From: Ruminococcus_G sp964621905
Lineage (GTDB): Bacteria; Bacillota; Clostridia; Lachnospirales; Lachnospiraceae
Length of the DNA: 64,000 nucleotides
NCBI GenBank assembly: GCA_964621905.1
Contig: CAZUNG010000013.1
Span: forward strand, 17,737 to 81,736
Direction: 5' to 3'
A program made the translations under genes and the position numbers. Positions within the stretch are counted from its first letter, which is position 1. Every line of letters starts with the position of its first letter. Positions 40,775-49,911 of this stretch are shown piece by piece. The notes below the pieces were generated by a model that ran no database searches, was not told the DNA's origin, and saw nothing but the letters and a program-made list of their open reading frames with translations.

Positions 40775-42385
40775 ATGTGTAAATGGATGAAGAAAATGAT
40801 TGGCCTGGGGCTGGCGTGTGCGATGGGCATGTCGCTGCTGGCAGGATGCCAGAAATCAGAAAGCGGTGCACAGGAAGACACTGCTGCTGAAAATGTGCAG
40901 GGAGAATCCGCACAGGCGGCACAGGGAGGAGAAATCACAATCGGTGTAACGAGTTTTGCAGATACCCTGGAGCCTACGGAACAATACTTCAGCTGGGTCG
41001 TAACCCGATATGGAGTTGGAGAGACACTGGCCAAGTTTGACGAGAATGGTGAGATCATTCCGTGTCTTGCTGAAAGCTGGTCTGTCAGTGATGATCAGCT
41101 CACCTGGACATTTAAAATCAGAGAGGGTGTAAAATTCTCAAATGGCAATGATATGACTCCGGATGCCGTGAAGTCTTCACTGGAACGTACCTTTGAACTG
41201 AGCGACAGGGCAGCTACGTTCTTCGATCCGGAATCGATCACGGTTGACGGGCAGAATCTGCTGATCAAGACAAAAGAGCCTGTGGCGGTAATTCCGGGAA
41301 GTCTTGCAGATCCTTTGTTTTTGATTGTGGATACAACTGCTGATACAGATTCCTTTGCGATGGATGGACCGATCTGTACGGGACCGTATGCGGTGGAAAG
41401 CTTCAGCCCAACGGATTCCTGTGTCGTTGCGAAAAATGAATATTACTGGGACGGAGAAGTTCCGCTTGACAAAGTAACACTAAAATGTATTGATGATCAG
41501 ACAACACGTTCCATGGCGCTTCAGACAGGAGAAATTGATATCGCCTATAACCTAAAGACAGAGAATATCGCCGATTTTGAAGGAAATGATGATATTGAGA
41601 TTCAGGAACTGCAGTCTCTTCGTTCAACTTACGCATTTATGAATCAGAATGGCGTGCTCGGCGATATTAAACTTCGCCAGGCCATCATCCGCGGGCTGGA
41701 CAAAGAGACATACTGCAGCACACTGCTCGAAGGAGGTGCAACTCCTGGAAAAGCTCCGGTTCCGCCGACATTGGATTTTGGATTTGATGAGCTGACAGAT
41801 GAAAATGCATATGATCCGGAAGGGGCAAAGGCGCTTCTGGAAGAGGCGGGATATAAAGATGTTGACGGCGACGGTTTCGTGGAGACTCCGGACGGGGAGG
41901 CGCTGGATCTGAACTTTGTGATCTATACAAGCCGTGAAGAATTAAATGTTTATGCACAGGCGGCACAGGCGAGCCTGAAAGACATTGGAATTAAAGTCAC
42001 ACTGAATACCGTAAGTTATGAGACACTGCTTGATATGAGGGATTCCGGAGATTTCGATATGCTGATCTGGAATGTACTGGTGGCGAATACGGGAGATCCT
42101 GAAAAATACCTGAGAGAAAACTGGTACAGTACATCGGCCTCCAATCAGACGGGATATCAAAATGCGGAAGTGGACAGCCTTCTGGACCAGCTGGCTTCGG
42201 AATTTGACGAAGATGCAAGAAAAGACCTGACGGTACAGATTCAGCAGCTGATTATGGATGATGCATCCACGGTATTCTTTGGATATGAGACAACCTATCT
42301 GTTTTCCAATAAAAAAGTTACCGGTGTGAATATGTATCCGATGGATTACTATTGGCTGACAAAGGATATTGCGCTGGCAGAATAA
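40775..42385 (+). CDS. ABC transporter substrate-binding lipoprotein (SBP family 5, NikA/DppA-like)
   Basis: 536 residues with lipobox LLAGC (Cys25) and an acidic linker, then the large family 5 fold: LAESWSVSDDQLTWTFKIRE, VKFSNG, TGPYAVESF, GEIDIAYN and YDPEGAKALLEEAGY. It supplies ligand to the two permeases. NikA, CntA and DppA share this fold. The adjacent B12 riboswitch would favour cobalt, nickel or a metallophore as cargo, but peptide import is equally compatible with the sequence. A 4-base-level SD (GAGG) precedes ATG 40775. Its position after the permeases is unusual. Confidence 0.87.
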   Translation: MCKWMKKMIGLGLACAMGMSLLAGCQKSESGAQEDTAAENVQGESAQAAQGGEITIGVTSFADTLEPTEQYFSWVVTRYGVGETLAKFDENGEIIPCLAESWSVSDDQLTWTFKIREGVKFSNGNDMTPDAVKSSLERTFELSDRAATFFDPESITVDGQNLLIKTKEPVAVIPGSLADPLFLIVDTTADTDSFAMDGPICTGPYAVESFSPTDSCVVAKNEYYWDGEVPLDKVTLKCIDDQTTRSMALQTGEIDIAYNLKTENIADFEGNDDIEIQELQSLRSTYAFMNQNGVLGDIKLRQAIIRGLDKETYCSTLLEGGATPGKAPVPPTLDFGFDELTDENAYDPEGAKALLEEAGYKDVDGDGFVETPDGEALDLNFVIYTSREELNVYAQAAQASLKDIGIKVTLNTVSYETLLDMRDSGDFDMLIWNVLVANTGDPEKYLRENWYSTSASNQTGYQNAEVDSLLDQLASEFDEDARKDLTVQIQQLIMDDASTVFFGYETTYLFSNKKVTGVNMYPMDYYWLTKDIALAE

Positions 42386-42396
42386 AGGAGCATAAT

Positions 42397-43185
42397 ATGC
42401 TGGAAATTAAAGATTTGACCGTGCAGTACGGAAAGCGGGAACCTACAATGGAACACTTTAATCTCTCGATGAAAAAGGGGGAGATTATCAGTGTTGTCGG
42501 TGAGAGCGGAAGCGGGAAGACGACTGTGATCCGGGCTGTGCTTGGAGCACTGCCTGGTGCTGGCAGGGTGACAGCCGGGGATATCCTCTTTCAGGGAGAG
42601 TCCCTGCTGTCAAAATCAAAAGATGAGTGGCAGAAAATTCGAGGGACGAAGATCTCCATGATCTTTCAGGATTGCGGAGGAACATTAAATCCGATCCGGA
42701 AGATTGGCAGTCAGTATGTGGAATACATATGTACTCATCATAAGATGTCAAAGGATGAAGCGTGGAACAGGGCGCTTGGTATGCTGCAGAAGATGAGGCT
42801 TCCGGACGGAGAAAATATCATGAAAAGTTACCCTCATCAGCTGAGCGGAGGCATGCGCCAGAGAGTGGGAATTGCCATGGCAATGACATTTGAGCCGCAG
42901 CTGCTTTTGGCCGATGAACCAACAAGTGCGCTGGATGTTACAACTCAGGCGCAGATTGTACGTCAGATGATGGAGCTTCGGGATACTTTTGGGACAGGAA
43001 TCATCATTGTCACACATAATCTGGGGGTTGCAGCTTATATGGCGGATCAGCTGATTGTCATGCAGCATGGAAAGATCGTCGACAGCGGAACAAGAGACGA
43101 GGTCATGTACGATCCCGCCAGTGCATATACGAAGGAGCTGCTCGCAGCTGTTCCTGAAATGGGAGGTGAACGTTTTGTTTCGTGA
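42397..43185 (+). CDS. ABC transporter ATPase (DppD/NikD-type)
   Basis: 262 residues from ATG 42397 (AAAGGAG upstream); the open frame reaches 42352 inside the preceding gene. Walker A GESGSGKTT, signature LSGGMRQRVGIAMA, Walker B LLLADEPTSALD. One of two ATPases of the importer. It lacks the usual C-terminal cysteine-containing oligopeptide domain of DppD (about 320 residues), which suits the shorter NikD form. Confidence 0.9.
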   Translation: MLEIKDLTVQYGKREPTMEHFNLSMKKGEIISVVGESGSGKTTVIRAVLGALPGAGRVTAGDILFQGESLLSKSKDEWQKIRGTKISMIFQDCGGTLNPIRKIGSQYVEYICTHHKMSKDEAWNRALGMLQKMRLPDGENIMKSYPHQLSGGMRQRVGIAMAMTFEPQLLLADEPTSALDVTTQAQIVRQMMELRDTFGTGIIIVTHNLGVAAYMADQLIVMQHGKIVDSGTRDEVMYDPASAYTKELLAAVPEMGGERFVS

Positions 43186-44143
43186 TTCCGATATTGTACT
43201 GCAGGCCAGGAATATCACGAAAGTATTTCCGGCATCCGGAAAACGCAGTCTGACAGCCTGCAATGATATCAGCCTGAACGTTTATAAAGGAAAAACACTG
43301 GGGATCGTCGGTGAAAGCGGATGTGGCAAATCAACATTTGTACGCATGCTGATGCAGCTGGACAATCCAACCAAGGGAGAAATCCTGTATCACGGAAAAG
43401 ATCTGTTCAGTGTATCGCGGCAGGAAAAAAGAGATAACAGACGCCACATGCAGATGGTTTATCAGGACCCGATGGCCTCTTTTAACCCAAAGATGAAGAT
43501 TATAGATATTCTGACGGAACCCCTGATGAACTTTGGAATGCTGAAAAAAGCAGATAAAGAACAGAAGGCAAAAGAACTTCTGAAGATGGTCGAGCTGTCG
43601 GAGGATTTTCTGTACCGGCATCCTCATAATATGAGCGGCGGACAGAGGCAGCGTATCAGTATCGCACGCGCGCTTTCCCTGGAACCGGAGATACTGGTCT
43701 GTGATGAAGCGACCTCGGCACTGGATGTGTCGATTCAGAAAAACATCATAGAATTACTGGTTCGTCTGCAGAAAGAGAAGAATATCAGCATTGTTTTTAT
43801 CTGTCATGATATAGCGCTGGTTCAGTCCTTTGCTCATCAGATTGCGGTGATGTATCTGGGAAATATTGTGGAAGTGATACCGGGCGGGAAAGTCTCAGAG
43901 CATGCGTGCCATCCATATACACAGGCGCTGCTGGGAGCATTGTTTTCCATTCATATGGAGCACGGGAAAAAAATCGAAAGCATTGAGGGGGAAGTGCCAA
44001 GTCCCCTGGATGTTCCGCCGGGATGCCCTTTTCAAAACCGGTGCGAGTACTGCGGGGACACCTGCAGAGAGCATAAACCAGCGCTGGAAAAGATTGCTGA
44101 AGGACATATGGCAGCATGCTGCATGCATCCGAAAGCCGGTTGA
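43175..44143 (+). CDS. ABC transporter ATPase (DppF/OppF-type)
   Basis: 322 residues from TTG 43175, with GGGAGGTGA 5 bases upstream; the start lies inside the preceding ATPase (11-base overlap), so the two are coupled. Walker A GESGCGKST, signature MSGGQRQRISIARAL, Walker B ILVCDEATSALD. The C-terminal oligopeptide-transporter domain has PPGCPFQNRCEYC and further cysteines, which in relatives bind a cluster or metal. Partner of the ATPase at 42397. Confidence 0.9.
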   Translation: MFRDSDIVLQARNITKVFPASGKRSLTACNDISLNVYKGKTLGIVGESGCGKSTFVRMLMQLDNPTKGEILYHGKDLFSVSRQEKRDNRRHMQMVYQDPMASFNPKMKIIDILTEPLMNFGMLKKADKEQKAKELLKMVELSEDFLYRHPHNMSGGQRQRISIARALSLEPEILVCDEATSALDVSIQKNIIELLVRLQKEKNISIVFICHDIALVQSFAHQIAVMYLGNIVEVIPGGKVSEHACHPYTQALLGALFSIHMEHGKKIESIEGEVPSPLDVPPGCPFQNRCEYCGDTCREHKPALEKIAEGHMAACCMHPKAG

Positions 44144-44230
44144 AGAAAGGATGGGCAGGAGAATGAATTCCATTTCTCCTGCCATTCTTTGCGTACATGC
44201 AAAAAGGAAAATGATGTGAGGAGAAATAGC

Positions 44231-45583
44231 ATGAAGAAAGACATTCGGCAGATGACGGAAGGTAATATTGCAGGAGGGCTGGTTGCGTTTGCACTTCCGG
44301 TCATGGCGACAAATCTGTTTCAGCAGCTGTACAATACTGTAGATGTTGCCGTGGTCGGACAGTATGCGGGGACAAAAGCACTGGCGGCGGTTGGGTCAGC
44401 AGGACAGCTCACCGCGTTCCTGATTTATTTTTTTGTGGGACTGTCTATCGGTGCGGGCATTGTAATTTCTCATTCAATTGGAAGTGAAGACTGGGAAAAG
44501 GTGGAAACACAGATACACACTGCGATTGCACTGGCGGTAATTGCGGGGATCATGCTGATGATTGTCGGAGTCCTGGCAGCACCGCTGCTGCTGGGGCTGC
44601 TCAATCTGCCAGAGACTGTTATGGCATATGCCGTTCCTTATATTCGAATATATTTTCTTGGCATGCTGCCGATGATGTTGTTTAACATGGGCAGCTCCAT
44701 CCTGCGTGCGGCGGGGGATTCACGGACAGGCCTGTATTGTCTGGCTGCAGGCGGTGTGGTGAATGTGATTCTGGATTTTTTGTTTGTGGCAGGGTTTTCA
44801 TGGGGAGTACAGGGAGCGGCGATTGCCACGTCGATCGCGCAGTGTGTCAGCGCCGTTCTTGTACTGGCAAAGCTGATTGGCAGTAAGGAGCAGTACCGTC
44901 TGGTTTTGCGCAGGATACGGCTGAACCGGGAGGAGGTCGTAAAAATCATCCGGGTCGGCGTTCCGGCAGGGCTTCAGTCTGTACTGGTAAGTCTGTCAAA
45001 TGTTATCGTGCAGAGCAGGGTGAATCTGTTTGGTCTTGAAACAATGGCAGGATTTGCCGCTTATCTGAAACTGGAAGGATTCTTATATATGCCGATTGAA
45101 GCGTTTGGTCTCTCGGTTTCCAGTTTTGTGGGACAGAATTATGGTGCCGGAAAAAAAGAACGGGTGGAAAGAGGAACAAAAGTAACGTTGCTTCTGAGTG
45201 TTGCTGTGACGGTGGTGCTTGGGGCTGTCCTTTTGTATTTTGGAAGGGCAATGATTGGAATTTTTGATTCCAGCAAAGGGGTGGCGGATCATGGCATGCA
45301 GATTATGCGGATTTTGATACCGTTTTATTCGCTTTATGCAGTCAACCAGACCTTGACCGGGGCACTTCGGGGGGTGGGGAATTCGGCAGCGCCGATGCTG
45401 ATCTCTTTGTTTACCATGTGCGGACTTCGGGTTGTATGGATCATCGCCATGCTTCGTGTGGTATCAGATCCCAGGATGATCTATGTGAGCTATCCGCTTA
45501 CATGGCTTGTAACGACAGTGGCACTTGTGATATGCTATAAAAGGACAAAAAAGAAGAAATGGAGAACGGTCATATGCAGTTAA
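44231..45583 (+). CDS. MATE-family efflux transporter
   Basis: 450 residues from ATG 44231 with GAGGAG upstream; 12 predicted membrane spans in two homologous halves. Typical family features are FALPVMATNLFQQLYNTVD at the N-terminus and a second-half GLSVSSFVGQNYGAG. MATE proteins export cationic or organic compounds by sodium or proton antiport. It lies between a nickel/peptide-type importer and a LysR gene that overlaps its end, so it may export a molecule, such as a metallophore or toxic peptide, linked to the importer. That link is inferred. Confidence 0.9.
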   Translation: MKKDIRQMTEGNIAGGLVAFALPVMATNLFQQLYNTVDVAVVGQYAGTKALAAVGSAGQLTAFLIYFFVGLSIGAGIVISHSIGSEDWEKVETQIHTAIALAVIAGIMLMIVGVLAAPLLLGLLNLPETVMAYAVPYIRIYFLGMLPMMLFNMGSSILRAAGDSRTGLYCLAAGGVVNVILDFLFVAGFSWGVQGAAIATSIAQCVSAVLVLAKLIGSKEQYRLVLRRIRLNREEVVKIIRVGVPAGLQSVLVSLSNVIVQSRVNLFGLETMAGFAAYLKLEGFLYMPIEAFGLSVSSFVGQNYGAGKKERVERGTKVTLLLSVAVTVVLGAVLLYFGRAMIGIFDSSKGVADHGMQIMRILIPFYSLYAVNQTLTGALRGVGNSAAPMLISLFTMCGLRVVWIIAMLRVVSDPRMIYVSYPLTWLVTTVALVICYKRTKKKKWRTVICS

Positions 45584-46482
45584 AACAGCTACAGTTTTTT
45601 GTGGTCAGTGTGGATATGGGGAGTTTTAAGGCGGCGGCGGAAGTTCTTTATACATCACAGCCACATATCAGTAAGACAATTAAGGCGTTGGAGGAAGAGC
45701 TGAATATGTCGTTGCTGAACCGTCAGGCAACAGGTGTCGCCATGACGGAAGAGGGACGAAAGGTTTATGAATATGCCAATAAAATCCTGCGCAATGTTGA
45801 GATGATCAATAATGTGCAGGAAGAAAGTCAAATGGAGAGATTTTCAATTTCTGCCAATCCAAGTTATAAGCTTACGAAGTTTTATTCCGATTTTTATCTG
45901 GAAAAAGAAGCGCTCCCGATCAGATTTCAATATCTGGAGGGTACGGTTGAAGAAGTTATGCAGCATCTGCATAAGCACAAGTCAGAGATTGGCTTCATTT
46001 TTATATCGGAGAGGCAGTATTTTGCATTTCAGGAAATGCTGGGGCACAGAAGACTGGAATTTAAGATGCTGAAGAAAACAGAGCCTTATCTGTATGTGGG
46101 TCCTTATCATCCGCTCTATAAGGCACAGTGCGTAAATGAGCAGCAGCTGAAAGAACTGAGGCTTGTGCAGATGAGAGAAGAATTTTTTTCGCTGACCAGT
46201 CATCTGGGGCATCTGAAAAATGAACTGGGTGCATATGAGAAGCTTCCAAAAGCAGTTGTCACAGACAGCGATCACGCGATGATGCAGTTTTTGCAGAATA
46301 CCAAACTTGCCAATATAGGAAGTTCAATGCTGCAGGGGAAATATGAGTACAGTAATATTCATGGGATACCGATCACGTCCGGTATTGACAGCATTTATTT
46401 TGGATATATCAAGCGGCGGAGGGATGAATTAAGCCCTCTGGCGGAGGAGTTTGTCAGGTATTTGAAGAAAATTATACGCTGA
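45574..46482 (+). CDS. LysR-family transcriptional regulator, paralogue of the one at 37971
   Basis: 302 residues from ATG 45574 with GGAGAACG, starting inside the MATE gene (10-base overlap). Winged helix with SVDMGSFKAAAEVLYTSQ and ISKTIKALEEELNM, ligand domain after about residue 85. Strong resemblance to the LysR at the other end of the transporter block, especially the helix-turn-helix and the C-terminal FGYIKRRRDEL. The pair probably arose by duplication of a regulator flanking the transporters. Confidence 0.9.
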   Translation: MQLKQLQFFVVSVDMGSFKAAAEVLYTSQPHISKTIKALEEELNMSLLNRQATGVAMTEEGRKVYEYANKILRNVEMINNVQEESQMERFSISANPSYKLTKFYSDFYLEKEALPIRFQYLEGTVEEVMQHLHKHKSEIGFIFISERQYFAFQEMLGHRRLEFKMLKKTEPYLYVGPYHPLYKAQCVNEQQLKELRLVQMREEFFSLTSHLGHLKNELGAYEKLPKAVVTDSDHAMMQFLQNTKLANIGSSMLQGKYEYSNIHGIPITSGIDSIYFGYIKRRRDELSPLAEEFVRYLKKIIR

Positions 46483-46519
46483 AAACAGAAATATTCATGA
46501 ATTTTTAAGAATTGTGAAG

Positions 46520-46549
46520 TTGTAACCTGGGGCAAATTAATGATATACT
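46520..46549 (+). promoter_or_regulatory. Citrate synthase promoter candidate
   Basis: TTGTAA (46520-46525), 18-base spacer and TATACT (46544-46549). Confidence 0.5.
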
Positions 46550-46656
46550 AGGGGGAAGATGTCTGCTCTGAAAGAAAAGTATGCATCTGATACGTATTCA
46601 GAAAAAGAAAGAATGTGGGGGGAACTAAAAACGGAATTATTGAAAGGGGTATGACT

Positions 46657-48018
46657 ATGGCATTTAAGTTAAAAGTAACACCTGAGATGGAAATGTTGAC
46701 GGATATCTGTGTCCAGAACAGTAAAATGGATGTTTCACTGTACGGAAAGTATGATGTGAAGCGGGGGCTGAGGGATATCAACGGAAAAGGCGTGTTGGCC
46801 GGCCTTACGCAGATTTCCAATATTGTTTCTTCGGAGGAAGTAAATGGAAAAGTGCAGCCGTGTGACGGCAGATTGTATTACCGGGGGATTAATATTGAAG
46901 ACCTGACCAATGGCTTTCTGACGGAACACCGCCAGGGCTTTGAGGAAGTGGCCTATCTTTTACTGTTTGGCGTGCTGCCGAATGAGCAGCAGTTGTGTGA
47001 CTTTAATAAAATTCTCGCTTCGCAGCGTTCGCTGCCAACGAATTTTGTAAGAGACGTCGTCATGAAAGCGCCGAGTAAAGATATGATGAACACATTGTCC
47101 AGAAGTGTTTTGACTTTGTATGCGTACGATTCCAATGCAGATGACATTTCGCTGCCGAACGTACTGCGTCAGTGTCTGACTTTGATCAGTGTATTCCCGA
47201 TGCTTTCTGTCTATGGGTATCATGCATATAATCACTATATCAAAGGAAAAAGTTTATATATTCACCATCCGTCCAGGAATCTTTCTACAGCAGAAAATAT
47301 TTTGCGGATGCTGCGCCCCGATAAACAGTATACACAGCTGGAGGCCACCATTCTGGATCTGGCGCTTGTACTGCATATGGAGCACGGCGGAGGAAACAAC
47401 TCAACGTTTACAACGCACGTAGTCTCTTCCTCAGGAACAGATACGTATTCTGCGATTGCAGCAGCGCTTGGTTCACTGAAAGGGCCAAAACATGGCGGTG
47501 CGAATATTAAAGTTGTCACAATGTTTGACGATATGAAAAAATGCATTAAGGATTGGGATGATGAGGAAGCGGTCGAAGATTATCTGGTGAAACTTCTGAA
47601 AAAAGAAGCGTTTGACAAGCGCGGACTGATCTACGGAATGGGCCATGCCGTATATTCCATATCGGATCCGAGAGCGACCATTTTCAAAAAATTTGTGGAA
47701 CAGCTGGCCAAGGAGAAGGGGCGGGATAAAGATTTCCGTCTGTATTCCATGGTGGAGGGAATGGCGCCAAAGATTATCGCACGTGAGCGCCACATTTATA
47801 AAGGTGTCAGCGCTAATGTGGATTTTTACAGCGGTTTCGTTTACAGCATGCTGGATCTTCCGCTGGAACTGTATACACCGATGTTCGCGATTGCCCGTAT
47901 TGCAGGCTGGAGCGCACATCGAATGGAAGAGTTGATCAATACGGATAAGATTATCCGGCCGGCATATAAGAATGTGAAGCCAGACGAACTGTACGTACCG
48001 CTGCACGAACGACAATAG
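46657..48018 (+). CDS. Citrate/2-methylcitrate synthase
   Basis: 453 residues from ATG 46657 (GAAAGGGG upstream); an in-frame ATG at 46651 is too close to the SD. Condenses acetyl-CoA (or propionyl-CoA) with oxaloacetate. Catalytic histidines lie in HMEHGGGNNSTF and KGPKHGGAN, and the domain KPDELYVPL ends the chain. It has an N-terminal extension of about 50 residues compared with shorter bacterial enzymes, common in Clostridia. No aconitase or isocitrate dehydrogenase is adjacent, so it probably feeds glutamate synthesis through genes elsewhere. Confidence 0.92.
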   Translation: MAFKLKVTPEMEMLTDICVQNSKMDVSLYGKYDVKRGLRDINGKGVLAGLTQISNIVSSEEVNGKVQPCDGRLYYRGINIEDLTNGFLTEHRQGFEEVAYLLLFGVLPNEQQLCDFNKILASQRSLPTNFVRDVVMKAPSKDMMNTLSRSVLTLYAYDSNADDISLPNVLRQCLTLISVFPMLSVYGYHAYNHYIKGKSLYIHHPSRNLSTAENILRMLRPDKQYTQLEATILDLALVLHMEHGGGNNSTFTTHVVSSSGTDTYSAIAAALGSLKGPKHGGANIKVVTMFDDMKKCIKDWDDEEAVEDYLVKLLKKEAFDKRGLIYGMGHAVYSISDPRATIFKKFVEQLAKEKGRDKDFRLYSMVEGMAPKIIARERHIYKGVSANVDFYSGFVYSMLDLPLELYTPMFAIARIAGWSAHRMEELINTDKIIRPAYKNVKPDELYVPLHERQ

Positions 48019-48031
48019 GAGAGACAGCAGC

Positions 48032-48535
48032 ATGTTAGAACAGTTTTATCCTGATGAGTGTGTGGATTCCACTTATCAGATAGATTTTGAACAGTTATAC
48101 CGGGAAGGATACCGGGGTCTGATCTTTGATATTGATAATACGCTGGTGCCCCACGGTGCACCGGCAGATGACCGCGCAGTTGCGCTGTTCGGCCGTCTGA
48201 AGAAACTTGGATTCTCCAGCTGTCTGCTTTCCAATAATCAGCGGGAACGTGTTGATTCGTTTAACCGGGAAATCGGTGTTTTTTATATCGAAGATGCGCA
48301 CAAGCCTTCCAGAAAGAATTATCAAAAGGCAATGCACTTAATGGGAACGGACACCCACAACACACTGTTTATAGGGGATCAGCTGTTTACGGATGTCTAC
48401 GGCGCCAAAAGGACCGGAATTCGTAATATCCTGGTGAAGCCCATCCACCCCAAAGAGGAGATCCAGATTGTGCTCAAACGCTATTTGGAAAGAATCGTAT
48501 TATTTTTCTACAGACGTCACGGAGGCAGATGCTGA
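48032..48535 (+). CDS. yqeG: YqeG-family HAD IIIA phosphatase
   Basis: 167 residues. HAD motif I in FDIDNTLVPHG, motif II in LLSNNQ, motif III lysine in AHKPSRKNY and motif IV in FIGDQLFTDVYGAKRTG. YqeG homologues act on phosphatidylglycerol phosphate or small phosphates; the substrate is not settled for Clostridia. It is directly followed by aroK and efp. Confidence 0.9.
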   Translation: MLEQFYPDECVDSTYQIDFEQLYREGYRGLIFDIDNTLVPHGAPADDRAVALFGRLKKLGFSSCLLSNNQRERVDSFNREIGVFYIEDAHKPSRKNYQKAMHLMGTDTHNTLFIGDQLFTDVYGAKRTGIRNILVKPIHPKEEIQIVLKRYLERIVLFFYRRHGGRC

Positions 48536-48536
48536 G

Positions 48537-49055
48537 ATGAACCATATCATTTTAATCGGATTTATGGGAAGCGGAAAGACAAGTGTCGGGAAGCAGCTTG
48601 CCAAAGCAATGCAGCTTCCGTTTATCGATATGGATTGGCTGATCGTAGAAAAAGCCGGCATAGAGATCACAGAAATCTTTGACCGGTACGGGGAAGAACA
48701 TTTTCGTGCAATGGAGACGGAATGTTTAAAAGAGCTCAGTCAGGACAAAGAGCGGAAAGTGATCTCTGTCGGCGGAGGGCTTCCTGTTCAGCAGCAGAAC
48801 CAGCCGTATCTCAGAGAGATGGGAACGGTAGTGCTTCTGGAAGCATCCGTTCAGACACTGCTGAAGCGTCTGAAGTATGACAGTACACGTCCGATGTTAA
48901 AAGGCGGGGATCTGAAGCAGAAAATTGAAACGCTGCAGGAGCAGCGCAAGGCTGAATATGAAAAAATAAGTGATATTCGAGTGTCAACTGACGATAAGGG
49001 ATATCGCCAGATTGTCGATGAAATCCGTAAAATCGTAGATTACATAAAAAATTAG
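48537..49055 (+). CDS. aroK: Shikimate kinase (AroK)
   Basis: 172 residues from ATG 48537, one base after the yqeG stop; GGAGGC lies upstream. P-loop GFMGSGKTSVGK, DMDWLIVEKAG substrate region, GGGLPVQ and the lid arginine in STRPM. It phosphorylates shikimate in the same pathway as aroE and aroD at 18989-20782, although unlinked here. Confidence 0.93.
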   Translation: MNHIILIGFMGSGKTSVGKQLAKAMQLPFIDMDWLIVEKAGIEITEIFDRYGEEHFRAMETECLKELSQDKERKVISVGGGLPVQQQNQPYLREMGTVVLLEASVQTLLKRLKYDSTRPMLKGGDLKQKIETLQEQRKAEYEKISDIRVSTDDKGYRQIVDEIRKIVDYIKN

Positions 49056-49141
49056 TTGAAAAAAAGCCGCAGATAATATAGAATATAGCATAGTGAAGTA
49101 ATGTGCGGATTTGACGCATACGATTAAGGAGGAATATCAGT

Positions 49142-49699
49142 ATGATATCAGCAGGAGATTTTAAGAATGGTGTTACACTGGAAATAGATGGGAATATCGT
49201 TCAGATTATTGAGTTCCAGCACGTAAAACCTGGAAAAGGTGCGGCGTTTGTAAGAACGAAGTTAAAAAATATTATCAGCGGCGGCGTAGTAGAAAAAACG
49301 TTCCGTCCTACCGAAAAATTCCCGGCAGCGCGTATTGACCGTTCGGACATGCAGTACCTGTACAGTGACGGAGACTTGTATAATTTTATGAATATGGAGA
49401 CGTATGATCAGATTGCGCTGAATGCAGATGCAATCGGCGATGCGTTGAAATTTGTAAAAGAGAATGATATGGTAAAGATCTGTTCCCATAACGGCAATGT
49501 ATTTGCTGTTGAACCGCCGCTGTTCGTAGAACTGGAAATTATTGAGACAGAACCAGGATTTAAAGGCGATACGGCGCAGGGCGCAACAAAACCTGCAACG
49601 GTAGAGACGGGCGCGGTTGTATACGTTCCGCTCTTTGTAGAGCAGGGCGATAAGATTAAGATCGATACAAGAACGGGAGAGTACTTATCCCGCGTTTAA
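49142..49699 (+). CDS. efp: Elongation factor P
   Basis: 185 residues, three beta-barrel domains. It rescues ribosomes stalled on polyproline. The modification loop reads HVKPGKGAAFVRTKLKN, with lysine at the tip (PGKG) as the potential modification site. The C-terminal signature KIDTRTGEYLSRV is canonical. SD AAGGAGG lies before ATG 49142. It has an 86-base leader after aroK. Confidence 0.96.
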   Translation: MISAGDFKNGVTLEIDGNIVQIIEFQHVKPGKGAAFVRTKLKNIISGGVVEKTFRPTEKFPAARIDRSDMQYLYSDGDLYNFMNMETYDQIALNADAIGDALKFVKENDMVKICSHNGNVFAVEPPLFVELEIIETEPGFKGDTAQGATKPATVETGAVVYVPLFVEQGDKIKIDTRTGEYLSRV

Positions 49700-49713
49700 T
49701 AAAAAATTAATGC

Positions 49714-49860
49714 GCCTGGGCCCTGGCCCAGGCAGCAATTTCTCAATTCCACAATTGTAATTTATCTTTTCCGCACATTCGGGCGGATTTTCCAACCAGA
49801 ACAAGCATAATCGATCAGTCAGTTTAAAAAACCACAATATGATTTTCTGTGGTCTTGTTT
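49714..49860 (+). terminator. Two hairpins after efp
   Basis: First: GCCTGGG (49714-49720) with CCCAGGC (49727-49733), with a weak T tract. Second: ACCACA (49831-49836) with TGTGGT (49848-49853), then CTTGTTTGTG. Together these likely end the efp operon. Confidence 0.6.
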
Positions 49861-49911
49861 GTGTATCCTAAAAACAGGCCACTGAAAAAATAAATGAGAA
49901 AGGGTGATCAT

